A stretch of 64,000 nucleotides of DNA from Bacillus ndiopicus (GTDB lineage: Bacteria > Bacillota > Bacilli > Bacillales_A > Planococcaceae): positions 310,001 through 374,000 of the forward strand of contig NZ_HG964406.1 in assembly GCF_000612805.1 (NCBI RefSeq). Reading direction: 5' to 3'. Under the pieces are notes generated by a model. The model worked only from the letters and a program-made list of their open reading frames with translations. It did no database searches and was not told where the DNA came from. This document shows positions 8,015-16,463 of the stretch, in pieces (within the stretch, counting starts at the first letter, position 1; every line of letters begins with the position of its first letter). The position numbers were made by a program, and so were the translations under genes.

Positions 8015-9199
8015 TTATTTCTTCGACAACCGTAGCGTTAATTCACTAACAATAATCACAATAACTGGAATAACATAAAAATATGGCTGCATCATTGCAC
8101 AAAGTGTTACAATGATTGCTTGCACAACACTTGTGATACGCAGCAGCTTTTCAACAGCTTGTGAGCGCTGTGTCGGAGCAATTGGGAACAGCATATCCAT
8201 ACGAAACTCGCTATTTGATAGCAATGCTACCTTTAACTGCAATGTTGTTGCAAAGGCAAGTGCAGCTACAACAATCCACGCAACAATCGCAATATCAACA
8301 AACGCTGTAATAATTGCAGCAATTGCTGTTAAGCGTACCCATAAATAAAAATGATCGTCCGTACGAATAAAAGTACGGAACACCAAATAAAGCTGTGTAT
8401 TTTTTCTAGCGAAAGGAATCCATTTATAAACGCTATCTAACCAAGCTCGATGACGAATTGTACCTCGCAAATGCGGCACGTCTGTAAAATAGTTCGCAAA
8501 GCGGTAAAAACGCAGCATTCGATTTTGCTCTAGACGCACAAAATGCTCGTATGGTACAGGCTGCCCTGCAGTACGTTTTTGTAGAGACATCTTATAAGCA
8601 AAGAACAATACTAAATAAATAGCAGCTACATATATACTAGATGTTAAAGCTGTTTCAATCGCTAAAATTGATAATACCCCACGCGCTAATCGATCAATTG
8701 CAATTGCCTGTCCACGATTAGCAAAGCGATAATTAAATTCGATTACTACATTTAAATACTTTAAAATAATGATAAAGGCTAGACCCAGCCAAACTTGCTG
8801 TGACGAAAGCTCTGTCACCGTATTTAAAAGCGGTATCGCAACAATATAAACAACAGCAGGTATAATAAGCTGTGACCAAAACGTCCACTTCACAGCCTTT
8901 TTAAAATAAGCAGGCATCTGTGTTTCTAGTGGCAATAAATACACTTGATCGGGCTCTCTAATAAGCGTTGTTGGACGACTAAATGCTAGTAAAATGCCAA
9001 CAACAGCAGCTACTAGCCATTCAGCAGGAAAGCTAGCTGGCGCTACCTTTAACCATTCGCTATATTGATAGCCGGCCGCTCCTGCTACAAAAACGAAAAC
9101 AATCGCAATATGCCCAGTTACAATAAAGCGCATATATTTTTGCACTTCATTTACATAATGAAGGAAGCGCTCCTTCCATATATTATGCATGTTGTTCAT
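8015..9199 (-). CDS. ecsB: ABC transporter permease EcsB
   Basis: 394 aa, integral membrane partner of EcsA. Hydrophobic segments lie at about residues 23-45, 60-75, 105-125, 135-150, 175-200 and 285-380, without a solute-binding protein. The Ecs transporter affects exoprotein secretion, competence, sporulation and intramembrane proteolysis in B. subtilis; its substrate is not settled. The start at 9199 has GGAG 7 nt upstream and overlaps the end of ecsA by 17 nt. The third B. subtilis gene, ecsC, is absent: the next downstream sequence is the tandem array and hmoB. Confidence 0.88.
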   Translation of the reverse strand: MNNMHNIWKERFLHYVNEVQKYMRFIVTGHIAIVFVFVAGAAGYQYSEWLKVAPASFPAEWLVAAVVGILLAFSRPTTLIREPDQVYLLPLETQMPAYFKKAVKWTFWSQLIIPAVVYIVAIPLLNTVTELSSQQVWLGLAFIIILKYLNVVIEFNYRFANRGQAIAIDRLARGVLSILAIETALTSSIYVAAIYLVLFFAYKMSLQKRTAGQPVPYEHFVRLEQNRMLRFYRFANYFTDVPHLRGTIRHRAWLDSVYKWIPFARKNTQLYLVFRTFIRTDDHFYLWVRLTAIAAIITAFVDIAIVAWIVVAALAFATTLQLKVALLSNSEFRMDMLFPIAPTQRSQAVEKLLRITSVVQAIIVTLCAMMQPYFYVIPVIVIIVSELTLRLSKK

Positions 9200-9932
9200 T
9201 GTCCTGCTCCTTCGTCATAGCGATATATAAATCGTCTAAGCTCGCATTTGGCATATTAAAGGCTGCACGCAAATCGTCCATCGTTCCTTGTGCTCGCACA
9301 CGTCCCTCATGTAATAAGATAATGCGATCACAGTATTTTTCTGCCGTTGATAAAATATGTGTTGACATTAAAATTGAAGCGCCTTCTTGCTTCTTTGCAT
9401 CCATTTGCTCTAAGAGTGATTGTATACCAAGTGGATCTAATCCAACAAAAGGCTCATCGATAATATAAAGAGGAGGATTGATTAAAAATGCACACATAAT
9501 CATCACCTTCTGACGCATCCCCTTTGAAAAATGCGACGGGAACCAATTTAAGCGCTTCTCCATTCTAAATTCCTTTAATAAAAAATCAGAGCGCTCCTTC
9601 AAAGTTTTTTCATCTAAGCCATAAGCCATCGCAGTAAGCTCTAAATGCTCTTTCAACGTTAGCTCATCATATAAAATAGGCGTTTCGGGAATATAAGAAA
9701 AGGACTTTCTGTAGTTGTCCATGTTTTCTTTTAAAGTTACACCATTTAAACGTATCTCCCCATCTTGTGGTAAGAGCGTGCCTATAATATGTTTAATTGT
9801 CGTACTTTTCCCTGCACCGTTTAGTCCAATTAAGCCAACTAATTCCCCTTTTTCAATTGTAAAAGATAAATTTTTAATAACAGGCTTGCGTGTATAACCA
9901 CCTGTTACATTCGATACTTGTAAAATTGTCAT
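9183..9932 (-). CDS. ecsA: ABC transporter ATPase EcsA
   Basis: 249 aa, near the 247 aa of B. subtilis EcsA. Walker A is GLNGAGKST (about residues 37-45), the signature stretch is HFSKGMRQKV, Walker B is LYIIDEPFVGLDP, and the H-loop is MSTHILSTAE. It powers EcsB at the cytoplasmic face. The frame is open back to 10013, but the ATG at 9932 has AGGAG 9 nt upstream and gives the family N-terminus. It is divergent from hit. Confidence 0.92.
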   Translation of the reverse strand: MTILQVSNVTGGYTRKPVIKNLSFTIEKGELVGLIGLNGAGKSTTIKHIIGTLLPQDGEIRLNGVTLKENMDNYRKSFSYIPETPILYDELTLKEHLELTAMAYGLDEKTLKERSDFLLKEFRMEKRLNWFPSHFSKGMRQKVMIMCAFLINPPLYIIDEPFVGLDPLGIQSLLEQMDAKKQEGASILMSTHILSTAEKYCDRIILLHEGRVRAQGTMDDLRAAFNMPNASLDDLYIAMTKEQDNEQHA

Positions 9933-10046
9933 AAATGTCACTCCTATCTCTTCCCTTAGTTTAACAAAAATAAGCAGAACAAGCAGTCTATATATGCTAA
10001 AATATATGTACAATTTGATTATTTTATATGAAGGAGTGTTAAAACG

Positions 10047-10460
10047 ATGAGTGATTGCTTATTTTGTAAAATTATTGACGGGTCTATCCCAAGCACTAAA
10101 GTGTATGAAGACGAGCATGTTTATGCCTTTATGGACATTATGCCATTAACAAAAGGTCATACTTTATTAATTCCGAAAAAGCATTGCCGCGATTTATTTG
10201 AAATGCCAGAGGATGTGGCAAGCCATTTATACGCAGTAGCACCAAAAGTAGCAAAGGCGATTCAATCAGCATTTAATCCTGTTGGTTTAAACACTATAAA
10301 CAATAACGGAGCTGCTGCTGGACAAACTGTTTTCCATTATCACCTACACCTCATCCCACGTTACGATGAGAACGATGGCTTGCGCTTAGTTTGGACAACA
10401 ACGCAGCCTTCTCAAGAAGAGCTAACAGAGGCTGCTGGAGCTATTCGAGAATTCATTTAA
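10047..10460 (+). CDS. hit: HIT-family nucleotide-binding hydrolase
   Basis: 137 aa, cytosolic protein of the histidine-triad family. The triad appears as FHYHLHLIPRY (HxHxHxx), and the N-terminal CLFCKIIDG and YAFMDIMPLTKGHTLLIPK are typical of the Hit/HinT branch. Such proteins hydrolyse adenosine phosphoramidates or dinucleoside polyphosphates; the substrate here is unknown. GGAG precedes the ATG. Its place next to ecsA on the opposite strand is conserved in Bacillus. Confidence 0.93.
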   Translation: MSDCLFCKIIDGSIPSTKVYEDEHVYAFMDIMPLTKGHTLLIPKKHCRDLFEMPEDVASHLYAVAPKVAKAIQSAFNPVGLNTINNNGAAAGQTVFHYHLHLIPRYDENDGLRLVWTTTQPSQEELTEAAGAIREFI

Positions 10461-10517
10461 ACTTTTTATTGCTTTTTACTAAACTTATCCTTACAATCAA
10501 ATATAAGTTTTCGCTAA

Positions 10518-10596
10518 TAGCAACGAGTGCATATTAGGAAAACGCCAAATTAGATGAGCTTAGAGGAGACGAGACAGATGAATACAAAAAATTTAG
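10518..10596 (+). promoter_or_regulatory. TRAP-type (U/G)AG repeat site on trpP
   Basis: Five triplets UAG-GAG-UAG-GAG-GAG start at 10551, 10556, 10561, 10566 and 10571 with exactly two bases between each. Looser triplets lie at 10518, 10525, 10535 and 10594. The run covers the ribosome site and ends just before the trpP ATG. This is the layout by which tryptophan-bound TRAP (MtrB) blocks trpP translation in B. subtilis. Whether this genome has mtrB is not visible here. Confidence 0.75.
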
Positions 10597-11105
10597 TATT
10601 AATGGCACTTTTAGTTGGGATTGGTGCCACGCTTTATGTGATTATTCCAGGCTTTAATGGTGGCATGAAGCCAGACTTTATGCTGACAATGATGTTTATC
10701 GGCATTGTGCTATTTCCAACATTCAAGGAAACATTTTTATTATCGCTAGCTACGGGCGTGCTTTCTGGACTTTTTTCAACATTCCCAGGTGGTTTCGTAC
10801 CGAACATTATTGATAAGGCAGTAACAGGCTTTATTTTTTTAATAATCGTGCTTATTTTGCGTCATGCAGTACAAAAAACTGCTGTAAATATTGGCTTAGT
10901 AGCTGTTGGAACAATTATTTCTGGATCGACATTTTTAGCAATGGCGTTATTGTTAACGGAAGTTCCAATTAATTTTTCAGTATTATTTGCAACAGTCGTA
11001 TTACCAGCAACAGCTTTAAACACAATTGCGTTCTTAATTATTTTCCCGATTATTTGCAAATTATTAAAACGTTCAAACTTTAAAACATCCGTATCACATG
11101 CGTGA
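10578..11105 (+). CDS. trpP: Tryptophan transporter TrpP
   Basis: 175 aa with about five membrane segments. Strong family blocks are VGIGATLYVIIPGFNGGMKP, FLLSLATGVLSGLFSTFPGG and LPATALNTIAFLIIFPI. TrpP (YhaG) imports tryptophan. I start at the ATG at 10578 because an open frame from 10554 is made up of the (U/G)AG leader repeats rather than protein sequence. A strong terminator follows. Confidence 0.9.
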   Translation: MNTKNLVLMALLVGIGATLYVIIPGFNGGMKPDFMLTMMFIGIVLFPTFKETFLLSLATGVLSGLFSTFPGGFVPNIIDKAVTGFIFLIIVLILRHAVQKTAVNIGLVAVGTIISGSTFLAMALLLTEVPINFSVLFATVVLPATALNTIAFLIIFPIICKLLKRSNFKTSVSHA

Positions 11106-11109
11106 ATAG

Positions 11110-11146
11110 AAGCTAAGAAAGTACAAATGTACTTTCTTAGCTTTTT
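11110..11146 (+). terminator. Terminator of trpP
   Basis: AAGCTAAGAAAGTAC / GTACTTTCTTAGCTT, a 15-bp perfect stem with a 4-nt loop and a T tail, directly after the trpP stop. Confidence 0.93.
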
Positions 11147-11284
11147 GCATTTCTCAGGATTAACATACCCAAAGAAAATACATACTATTGTGACAGTCTC
11201 AAAAAATATTCCTTTTTGGATTGTCATAGCTTCTATATTAGATAGTTGCAGTAAACTCTTTGTTCCTACGGTTACCCATCGCAC

Positions 11285-11317
11285 GGGCGTATCTCAAAAT
11301 TGCTTTTCAGACACGTC
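11285..11317. repeat. Degenerate hairpin related to the one at 49659-49700
   Basis: GGGCGTATCTCAAAA and TTTTCAGACACGTCC form an imperfect stem around TTGC. The TTTTCAGACACG arm is identical to that of the perfect 19-bp hairpin at 49659-49700. It lies in the 281-bp gap between trpP and the YtxH-type gene, where nothing else was recognised. Confidence 0.45.
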
Positions 11318-11386
11318 CATGTAATGATTTAATATAATGTATGAGCTAACATGCTTATTATTGAATAGTTAAAGGAGAGATGCTTT

Positions 11387-11761
11387 ATGAAAGCGAAGCC
11401 ATTTTTAATCGGGTTAACTGCTGGTATTGTTGGTGGTGCTATTGCTACTATTTTATCCACTCCACAATCGGGCAAAGAACTCCGAACTAATATTACGAAC
11501 TTCTCAGCCAATGCAAAAGAGAGATTAAACGATGTCAATTTTAAAACAAAAAACACCAAACAATCTTTGAAAAATTTATCAAATGAGGTTAAAAACAATA
11601 TCCCACAAATAATAAAAGAATTATCTCAGTCATTAACAAGCTTTAAACAGCAAATTGAACCAGAAACAGCTCTGTTAAAACAAGAAATCGAGGGATTACA
11701 GAAATCTATTAGCGAAATCGAGCAAAATGTATCTCAATTCACCGATAAAGACAAAAAATAA
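11387..11761 (+). CDS. YtxH-domain protein (YhaH-like)
   Basis: 124 aa. The N-terminus is a glycine-rich membrane helix, LIGLTAGIVGGAIATILSTPQSGKELR, in which the run up to the LSTPQSGKELR motif is the YtxH/GvpP-type hallmark; the remainder (about 40-124) is a charged helical, coiled-coil-like tail. AAAGGAGAG precedes the ATG. Members such as YhaH and YtxH are stress-associated and of unclear biochemical role. The position between trpP and scoC matches the B. subtilis yha region. Confidence 0.8.
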   Translation: MKAKPFLIGLTAGIVGGAIATILSTPQSGKELRTNITNFSANAKERLNDVNFKTKNTKQSLKNLSNEVKNNIPQIIKELSQSLTSFKQQIEPETALLKQEIEGLQKSISEIEQNVSQFTDKDKK

Positions 11762-11934
11762 TTTTAGGTATTAAAAACTATTTTATGAAATAAAAATATT
11801 TAAAACTATATTATTTTTAGTACTTTTCAGCTTTTCTTTTTATTAATTTAATTATTTTATTTTTCAAACTTTAAACTTTTTTCTTTTATTGCTATAATAT
11901 TTTAAAGTTGCATTGAAAGAAGAAGGTGAATATT

Positions 11935-12483
11935 TTGTCCGAACAATTATATACAACTAAAGAAGCGATGCTTTATAGCCAAAGAACCGCTCAACTGTCC
12001 AAAGCGTTATGGAAAGCTGTTGAAAAAGACTGGCAACTCTGGATTAAACCATATGATTTAAATATTAATGAACACCATATTTTATGGATTTCATTTCATT
12101 TGCAAGGTGCGTCTATTTCAGATGTTGCAAAATTTGGCGTAATGCACGTTTCTACAGCTTTTAATTTTTCGAAAAAATTAGAAGAGCGTGGCTTATTAAA
12201 ATTTTCAAAACGTGATGATGACAAACGCAATACATATGTTGAGTTAACCGAAGCCGGCTCACAGCTAATTATGCAGATGAATGAACATTATCATGATACA
12301 CCGCACTGTATTCTAGATGGCTCCCTACCTTTAAGAGAGCTATATGGTAGATTCCCAGAGTTTTTAGATGTTATGGCGGTTGTTCGAAATATTTATGGCG
12401 ATGATTTTATTAAAATTTTTGAACGTTCATTTAAAAATTTTAAAGATAATTTCGATCAAGTACACTCGTCTTCCCAACTATAG
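11935..12483 (+). CDS. scoC: Transition-state regulator ScoC (Hpr)
   Basis: 182 aa MarR-family repressor. Stretches nearly identical to B. subtilis ScoC are [37 protein letters not shown] and [17 protein letters not shown] [13 protein letters not shown]. It represses extracellular protease genes and influences sporulation and competence. I chose TTG at 11935: GAAGGTG ends 6 nt before it and it gives the family N-terminal length. The alternative GTG at 11926 lies inside that ribosome site. A terminator follows. Confidence 0.92.
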   Translation: MSEQLYTTKEAMLYSQRTAQLSKALWKAVEKDWQLWIKPYDLNINEHHILWISFHLQGASISDVAKFGVMHVSTAFNFSKKLEERGLLKFSKRDDDKRNTYVELTEAGSQLIMQMNEHYHDTPHCILDGSLPLRELYGRFPEFLDVMAVVRNIYGDDFIKIFERSFKNFKDNFDQVHSSSQL

Positions 12484-12491
12484 TACGTCTT

Positions 12492-12526
12492 ATAGGCAAA
12501 GCGATAATGGCTTTGCCTATTTTTTT
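12492..12526 (+). terminator. Terminator of scoC
   Basis: ATAGGCAAAGC / GCTTTGCCTAT with a 7-nt loop, followed by a run of T. Confidence 0.93.
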
Positions 12527-12621
12527 GTGCATTGAATTGAAAAAATAGCTATTGATTCACTTTTTCTTTAAAATAGTTATACTGTTAACATATCTATTAT
12601 AAATTAGAAAGAAGGTGCGTT

Positions 12622-13164
12622 ATGCACTGCTGGAAAACAATTAATATTGTCTCTGAATACGGCATTGTACGGCTGACATTATTAGCTGTCCTAACATTTG
12701 TTGCGATTTTTTGCTCGTCTTATGCAATTACAAGCTTACAATTCCGCGCTCCACATACGGATCAATATTTATTTTTATTTTTTATAGCAATTTTCATTTT
12801 ATATCCAGCCCATAAAGCAAGTCATTATATAGCCTTGTTAAAATACCGAAAAAAAGTAAAATTTCGCTTGAGGGCTACGTTCCGTGTCATTCCTATTATT
12901 CGATTACGCTTAAAAGAGCCTATTCCTAAAAAACATTACGTACTCGCATTGCTTACACCACTTTTATTGCTAAATAGCCTGTTGCTAGCGATTGCGATTT
13001 ATTTTCCTCAATACTCACACTATGCTTGCCTACTACTAGGTTTTCATAGTAGCATATGTTTAATTGATTTATTAAAAGCCAAATATTTATGGCATGCACC
13101 TGCAAATTCGTTAATTGAAGAAACACCGAAAGGCTATGAAATATTAGTACCACCCGGATTGTAG
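12622..13164 (+). CDS. DUF3267-like membrane protein
   Basis: 180 aa with four hydrophobic segments (about 20-38, 48-65, 107-128, 133-150). Between the second and third is PAHKASHYIAL, an HxxxH arrangement where DUF3267 proteins often show a zinc-peptidase-like HExxH; the Glu is replaced by Lys, so proteolytic activity is doubtful. GAAGGTG precedes the ATG. It lies just downstream of scoC. The family call is from pattern only. Confidence 0.6.
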   Translation: MHCWKTINIVSEYGIVRLTLLAVLTFVAIFCSSYAITSLQFRAPHTDQYLFLFFIAIFILYPAHKASHYIALLKYRKKVKFRLRATFRVIPIIRLRLKEPIPKKHYVLALLTPLLLLNSLLLAIAIYFPQYSHYACLLLGFHSSICLIDLLKAKYLWHAPANSLIEETPKGYEILVPPGL

Positions 13165-13233
13165 CTATAGCTTGTCTTATTAGTTATATATTTGGTATGC
13201 TTGACGATGAATCGAAAGAGAGGAGGAATAGGC

Positions 13234-13419
13234 TTGCTATTAGTAGTAATCATACTATTCTCTGTATTTTACTTATTCCAAATAAACCGCATGACCTATG
13301 CCCTTTGTATGCGTAAAGAAATTCCAGAAGAAAAGCAACCGAAAATCTTTCGTACGATTAATGTTCTTATAACGATTTTATTAGTTTCTTTTTATATGGA
13401 AGTATTGTTCACTTTTTAA
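13234..13419 (+). CDS. Small membrane protein
   Basis: 61 aa, with a hydrophobic segment at each end (VVIILFSVFYLF and ITILLVSFYMEVLFTF) and a basic-acidic middle. The frame opens upstream, but AGGAGG at 13221 with a 7-nt spacer points to TTG at 13234 as the start. I do not recognise the family. It may share a transcript with the DUF3267-type gene 69 nt upstream. Confidence 0.6.
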   Translation: MLLVVIILFSVFYLFQINRMTYALCMRKEIPEEKQPKIFRTINVLITILLVSFYMEVLFTF

Positions 13420-13432
13420 TGGCTTAAAAAGA

Positions 13433-13470
13433 GGAGATATTAGAGGAGTTAAAAATCCCCTAATATCTCC
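13433..13470. terminator. Hairpin after small membrane gene
   Basis: GGAGATATTA / TAATATCTCC plus inner pairs form a strong stem just after the stop at 13419. The T tail is weak. Confidence 0.6.
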
Positions 13471-13507
13471 TTGCCACTTTGTTAACTATTTACAGAAAAC
13501 ATCGGAA

Positions 13508-13546
13508 GTTGCCTGAAAACACGCGCTAGCTTGCTTTTCAGGCAAC
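13508..13546. terminator. Bidirectional terminator of the GCGCTAGC-loop type
   Basis: A 12-bp perfect stem GTTGCCTGAAAA / TTTTCAGGCAAC encloses a loop containing GCGCTAGC, with T-rich sequence on the plus side. It ends the yjcZ-like gene on the minus strand. A sister hairpin sits at 43457-43496. Confidence 0.8.
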
Positions 13547-13561
13547 CTCTTTTTCTTTTAA

Positions 13562-13669
13562 TTAGTAAAGATATGCAGCACCGACAATGATAAGTAAAAT
13601 GAATAATACAACGATTAGAGCGAAACCTGCGCCATAACCGCCGCCGCCGTTGTAGCCTCCACCGCCCAT
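13562..13669 (-). CDS. YjcZ-family small sporulation protein
   Basis: 35 aa. The start is glycine and tyrosine rich (MGGGGYNGGGGYGAGFAL), followed by one hydrophobic helix ending GAAYLY, the pattern of YjcZ-family small membrane proteins found in spore formers. GGAGGGAG lies upstream of the ATG. The role in B. subtilis is poorly defined; expression is usually sporulation-linked. Confidence 0.85.
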   Translation of the reverse strand: MGGGGYNGGGGYGAGFALIVVLFILLIIVGAAYLY

Positions 13670-13820
13670 TGTGCTCCCTCCTTTCGCCTTTCTATCATCT
13701 ATCGTATGCATCGCTTGCTTTAAATCTTAGGCACTTTTGGTATGCAACCATTTTGTTTTTTTTTCGTTTATGTTATAGTAACTAATGCATTCAAAAGAAA
13801 GTTAGGAGCGTATATTTCAC

Positions 13821-14666
13821 ATGAAAAAAACATTTTTAGCAATAACGTTAGCTGCTTCATTAGGATTAGCAGCATGCAGTAACTCAGGTAAGGAAGTAGT
13901 TGCTACTTCAAATTTGGGGGATATTACACAAGATGAATTTTATAAAGAAATGAAAGACATAGCAGGTAAACAACTATTACAACAAATCATGGTTGAAAAA
14001 ATCTTAAATGACAAATACAAAGTAACAAAAGAAGAAATCGAAAAAGAATTTACTTCAATAAAAGAAGAAGCTGGTGAGCAGTTTGAAACAATACTTGCTC
14101 AAAATAGCCTAACAGAAGAAGGCTTAAAGGAAAATATTCGTGTCAACTTATTAAGCCAAAAAGCATTGGCAGATATGGAAGTATCAGATGAAGATGTCCA
14201 AAAATATTATGACCAAGCTAGCCAAGAATTAAAAGCTCGCCATATTTTAGTGAAGGACAAAAAAACTGCTGAAGATGCAATTAAACGCATTAAAGATGGT
14301 GAAGATTTCGCTAAAGTAGCAGAAGAGCTTTCAACTGACCCTGGTTCAGCTGCAAAAGGCGGAGACTTAGACTGGTTCTCAGCTGGTACAATGGTGAAAG
14401 AATTCAATGATGCTGCATATGCACTTGAATTAAATACATTAAGTGAGCCTGTAAAATCACAATTTGGCTACCATGTAATTGAAGTAACTGAAAAACGTGC
14501 TAAAAAGGATTACGGAACGTTTGAAGAGAAAAAAGACGAAATTCGTGAAAGCCTAAAAGCACAATATAGTATGGATGATGTAGTTGCAAAATTATTCAAA
14601 GATGCAAAAGTTGAAGTTAAAGACGCTGACTTAAAAGACGCATTTGACAAATTCTCAACAAAATAA
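13821..14666 (+). CDS. prsA: Foldase lipoprotein PrsA
   Basis: 281 aa peptidyl-prolyl isomerase. The signal peptide ends in lipobox LAAC with Cys19, so it is anchored on the outer face of the membrane. The parvulin (PPIC) domain is at about residues 135-225, with KARHILVKDKKTAEDA, FAKVAEELSTDPGS and FGYHVIEVTEK. PrsA folds secreted proteins after translocation, fitting the nearby ecsAB and scoC genes, which also act on exoprotein output. Its own terminator follows. Confidence 0.95.
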   Translation: MKKTFLAITLAASLGLAACSNSGKEVVATSNLGDITQDEFYKEMKDIAGKQLLQQIMVEKILNDKYKVTKEEIEKEFTSIKEEAGEQFETILAQNSLTEEGLKENIRVNLLSQKALADMEVSDEDVQKYYDQASQELKARHILVKDKKTAEDAIKRIKDGEDFAKVAEELSTDPGSAAKGGDLDWFSAGTMVKEFNDAAYALELNTLSEPVKSQFGYHVIEVTEKRAKKDYGTFEEKKDEIRESLKAQYSMDDVVAKLFKDAKVEVKDADLKDAFDKFSTK

Positions 14667-14672
14667 GAGCTT

Positions 14673-14713
14673 AAAAAGCTGACAGGACAACAATATGTCC
14701 CTGTCAGCTTTTT
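14673..14713 (+). terminator. Terminator of prsA
   Basis: AAAAAGCTGACAGG / CCTGTCAGCTTTTT, a 14-bp perfect stem with a T tail. Confidence 0.93.
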
Positions 14714-14757
14714 GTACTTTTAAACTCTTAATCTACTCTCCCACAGCTCTACATGTA

Positions 14758-15096
14758 CTAATTTTTCTTAACAAATTCAGACTTTAATTTCATTGCACCA
14801 AAACCATCAATTTTGCAGTCGATATTATGGTCACCTTCTACTAAGCGGATGTTTTTCACTCGTGTCCCGATTTTTAATGTAGAGGAACTTCCTTTTACTT
14901 TTAAATCTTTAATTACAGTGACTGTATCACCATCAGCTAATAAATTGCCGTTTGCATCACGAACAACTAGCCCTTCTTCTACAGCTACATCCTCTGTCGC
15001 AGACCACTCATAAGCACATTCTGGACAAACATACATTGCCCCGTCCTCATATGTATACGCCGAATTACACTTTGGGCAATTTGGTAAATTTTCCAT
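14758..15096 (-). CDS. yjdM: PhnA/YjdM-family zinc-ribbon protein
   Basis: 112 aa. The N-terminal zinc ribbon has CPKC and CPEC separated by about 15 residues; the C-terminal PhnA beta-barrel contains [19 protein letters not shown] and [18 protein letters not shown]. Despite the historical name, YjdM proteins are not established phosphonate hydrolases. AAAGGAGG precedes the ATG. It stands alone between prsA and serC. Confidence 0.88.
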   Translation of the reverse strand: MENLPNCPKCNSAYTYEDGAMYVCPECAYEWSATEDVAVEEGLVVRDANGNLLADGDTVTVIKDLKVKGSSSTLKIGTRVKNIRLVEGDHNIDCKIDGFGAMKLKSEFVKKN

Positions 15097-15321
15097 TTAA
15101 ATTCCTCCTTTACTAATCTCCTCTATACTGGCATATCCATTCAATAAATTCAAGCTATGCACTAATATTACTTGCTATAACTGATGAAACATTCGTGTTT
15201 TACACAAAAATTTCACTCTTTTTTGCTTTTTATAGAAGGAATTTTAAGAATTTTGCCATAATATTAAAAGAACAGTGTATTATATACTTATTCTTTCAAT
15301 ATAAAAAGGGAGTGTTTACAT

Positions 15322-16401
15322 TTGAAACGTGTATTTAACTTTAATGCGGGTCCATCTGCATTGCCTTTAGAAGTGCTACAAACTGCTCAGGAGCAATTAG
15401 TTAATTTCAATAACACAGGTATGTCTATTATGGAGCTTAGCCATCGTAGTAAGGATTTTGAGCAAGTACATAATGAGGCAATCGAGCGCTTACGCAAAAT
15501 TTACGCTGTACCTGACAATTATGAAATCATCTTTTTACAAGGTGGCGCAAGCTTGCAGTTTTCAATGATTCCGATGAACTTTTTACAGCCAAATAAACAA
15601 GCTGACTATATTTTAACAGGCGTATGGTCTGAAAAAGCATTGGAAGAAGCAAAGCTATTTGGGACACCTGTTGCAGTTGCCTCAACAAAGGACAATCATT
15701 ATAAAAATATTCCTACAGCTAATCAAATTCGTTTTAACAATGATGCTGCATATGTGCATATTACATCAAATAACACAATTTACGGTACACAGTGGCAGGA
15801 ATTCCCGACAACAACTGTTCCATTAATCGCAGATATGTCGAGCGATATTTTGTCAAAGCCAATTGATGTTAGCAAATTTGCACTTATTTATGCTGGAGCA
15901 CAAAAAAACCTAGGTCCTTCAGGTGTAACAGTAGTTATTATTCGCAAAGATTTACTAGAAAAAACGAGTAGCAATATTCCTACAATGCTAAAATACTCAA
16001 CATTTACATATAATAATTCTTTATATAACACACCGCCAACATTCGGAATTTATATGCTTGGGGAAGTGTTGAAATGGGTTGAAAAGCAAGGTGGTCTAGA
16101 AAATATCGCTGAGCATAACGAGGCTAAGGCTAAGCTAATTTACGATGCAATTGATGAATCGGGTGGCTTCTACATTGGACATGCAGAAAAAGAAAGCCGT
16201 TCGCTTATGAATATTACATTCCGACTAGCAGATGAGGAGCTAGAAAAGCAATTTTTAACTGAGGCTAAGGAGATGGGCTTCGTTGGCTTAAACGGACATC
16301 GCTCAGTTGGTGGCTGCCGTGCATCGACATACAACGCTGTACCTTATGAGACATGTAAAGCACTGGCAGACTTTATGATTAAGTTTCAGGCGAAGCATTA
16401 G
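15322..16401 (+). CDS. serC: Phosphoserine aminotransferase
   Basis: 359 aa PLP enzyme converting 3-phosphohydroxypyruvate and glutamate to phosphoserine. Family blocks are FNFNAGPSALPLEVL, IMELSHRSKDFE, FLQGGASLQFSMIPMNF and AGAQKNLGPSGV with the PLP lysine. The start is TTG at 15322, after AAAGGGAGTG. No T-box is visible in the 225-bp leader, unlike serA 8.6 kb away. Confidence 0.95.
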   Translation: MKRVFNFNAGPSALPLEVLQTAQEQLVNFNNTGMSIMELSHRSKDFEQVHNEAIERLRKIYAVPDNYEIIFLQGGASLQFSMIPMNFLQPNKQADYILTGVWSEKALEEAKLFGTPVAVASTKDNHYKNIPTANQIRFNNDAAYVHITSNNTIYGTQWQEFPTTTVPLIADMSSDILSKPIDVSKFALIYAGAQKNLGPSGVTVVIIRKDLLEKTSSNIPTMLKYSTFTYNNSLYNTPPTFGIYMLGEVLKWVEKQGGLENIAEHNEAKAKLIYDAIDESGGFYIGHAEKESRSLMNITFRLADEELEKQFLTEAKEMGFVGLNGHRSVGGCRASTYNAVPYETCKALADFMIKFQAKH

Positions 16402-16420
16402 TAAATTTCCACTATAAAAA

Positions 16421-16452
16421 AAGCTGTCGGACGATGTAAGTCTCGACAGCTT
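16421..16452. terminator. Bidirectional terminator, serC / symporter
   Basis: AAGCTGTCGGAC / GTCTCGACAGCTT. On the minus strand it is followed by a run of T (plus-strand A tract 16416-16420), serving the symporter; serC converges on it. Confidence 0.85.
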
Positions 16453-16463
16453 CTTCACTATTT

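Noticed and set aside
10554..10577. Upstream start for trpP
   Set aside because: The extra codons are made of the (U/G)AG repeats, and the ribosome site and family length favour 10578.
13562..13669. Glycine-rich stretch as low-complexity noise
   Set aside because: The frame has a strong ribosome site, a stop and the YjcZ pattern, so it was kept as a gene.
15097..15321. T-box upstream of serC
   Set aside because: The T-box core sequence and terminator pair are absent.
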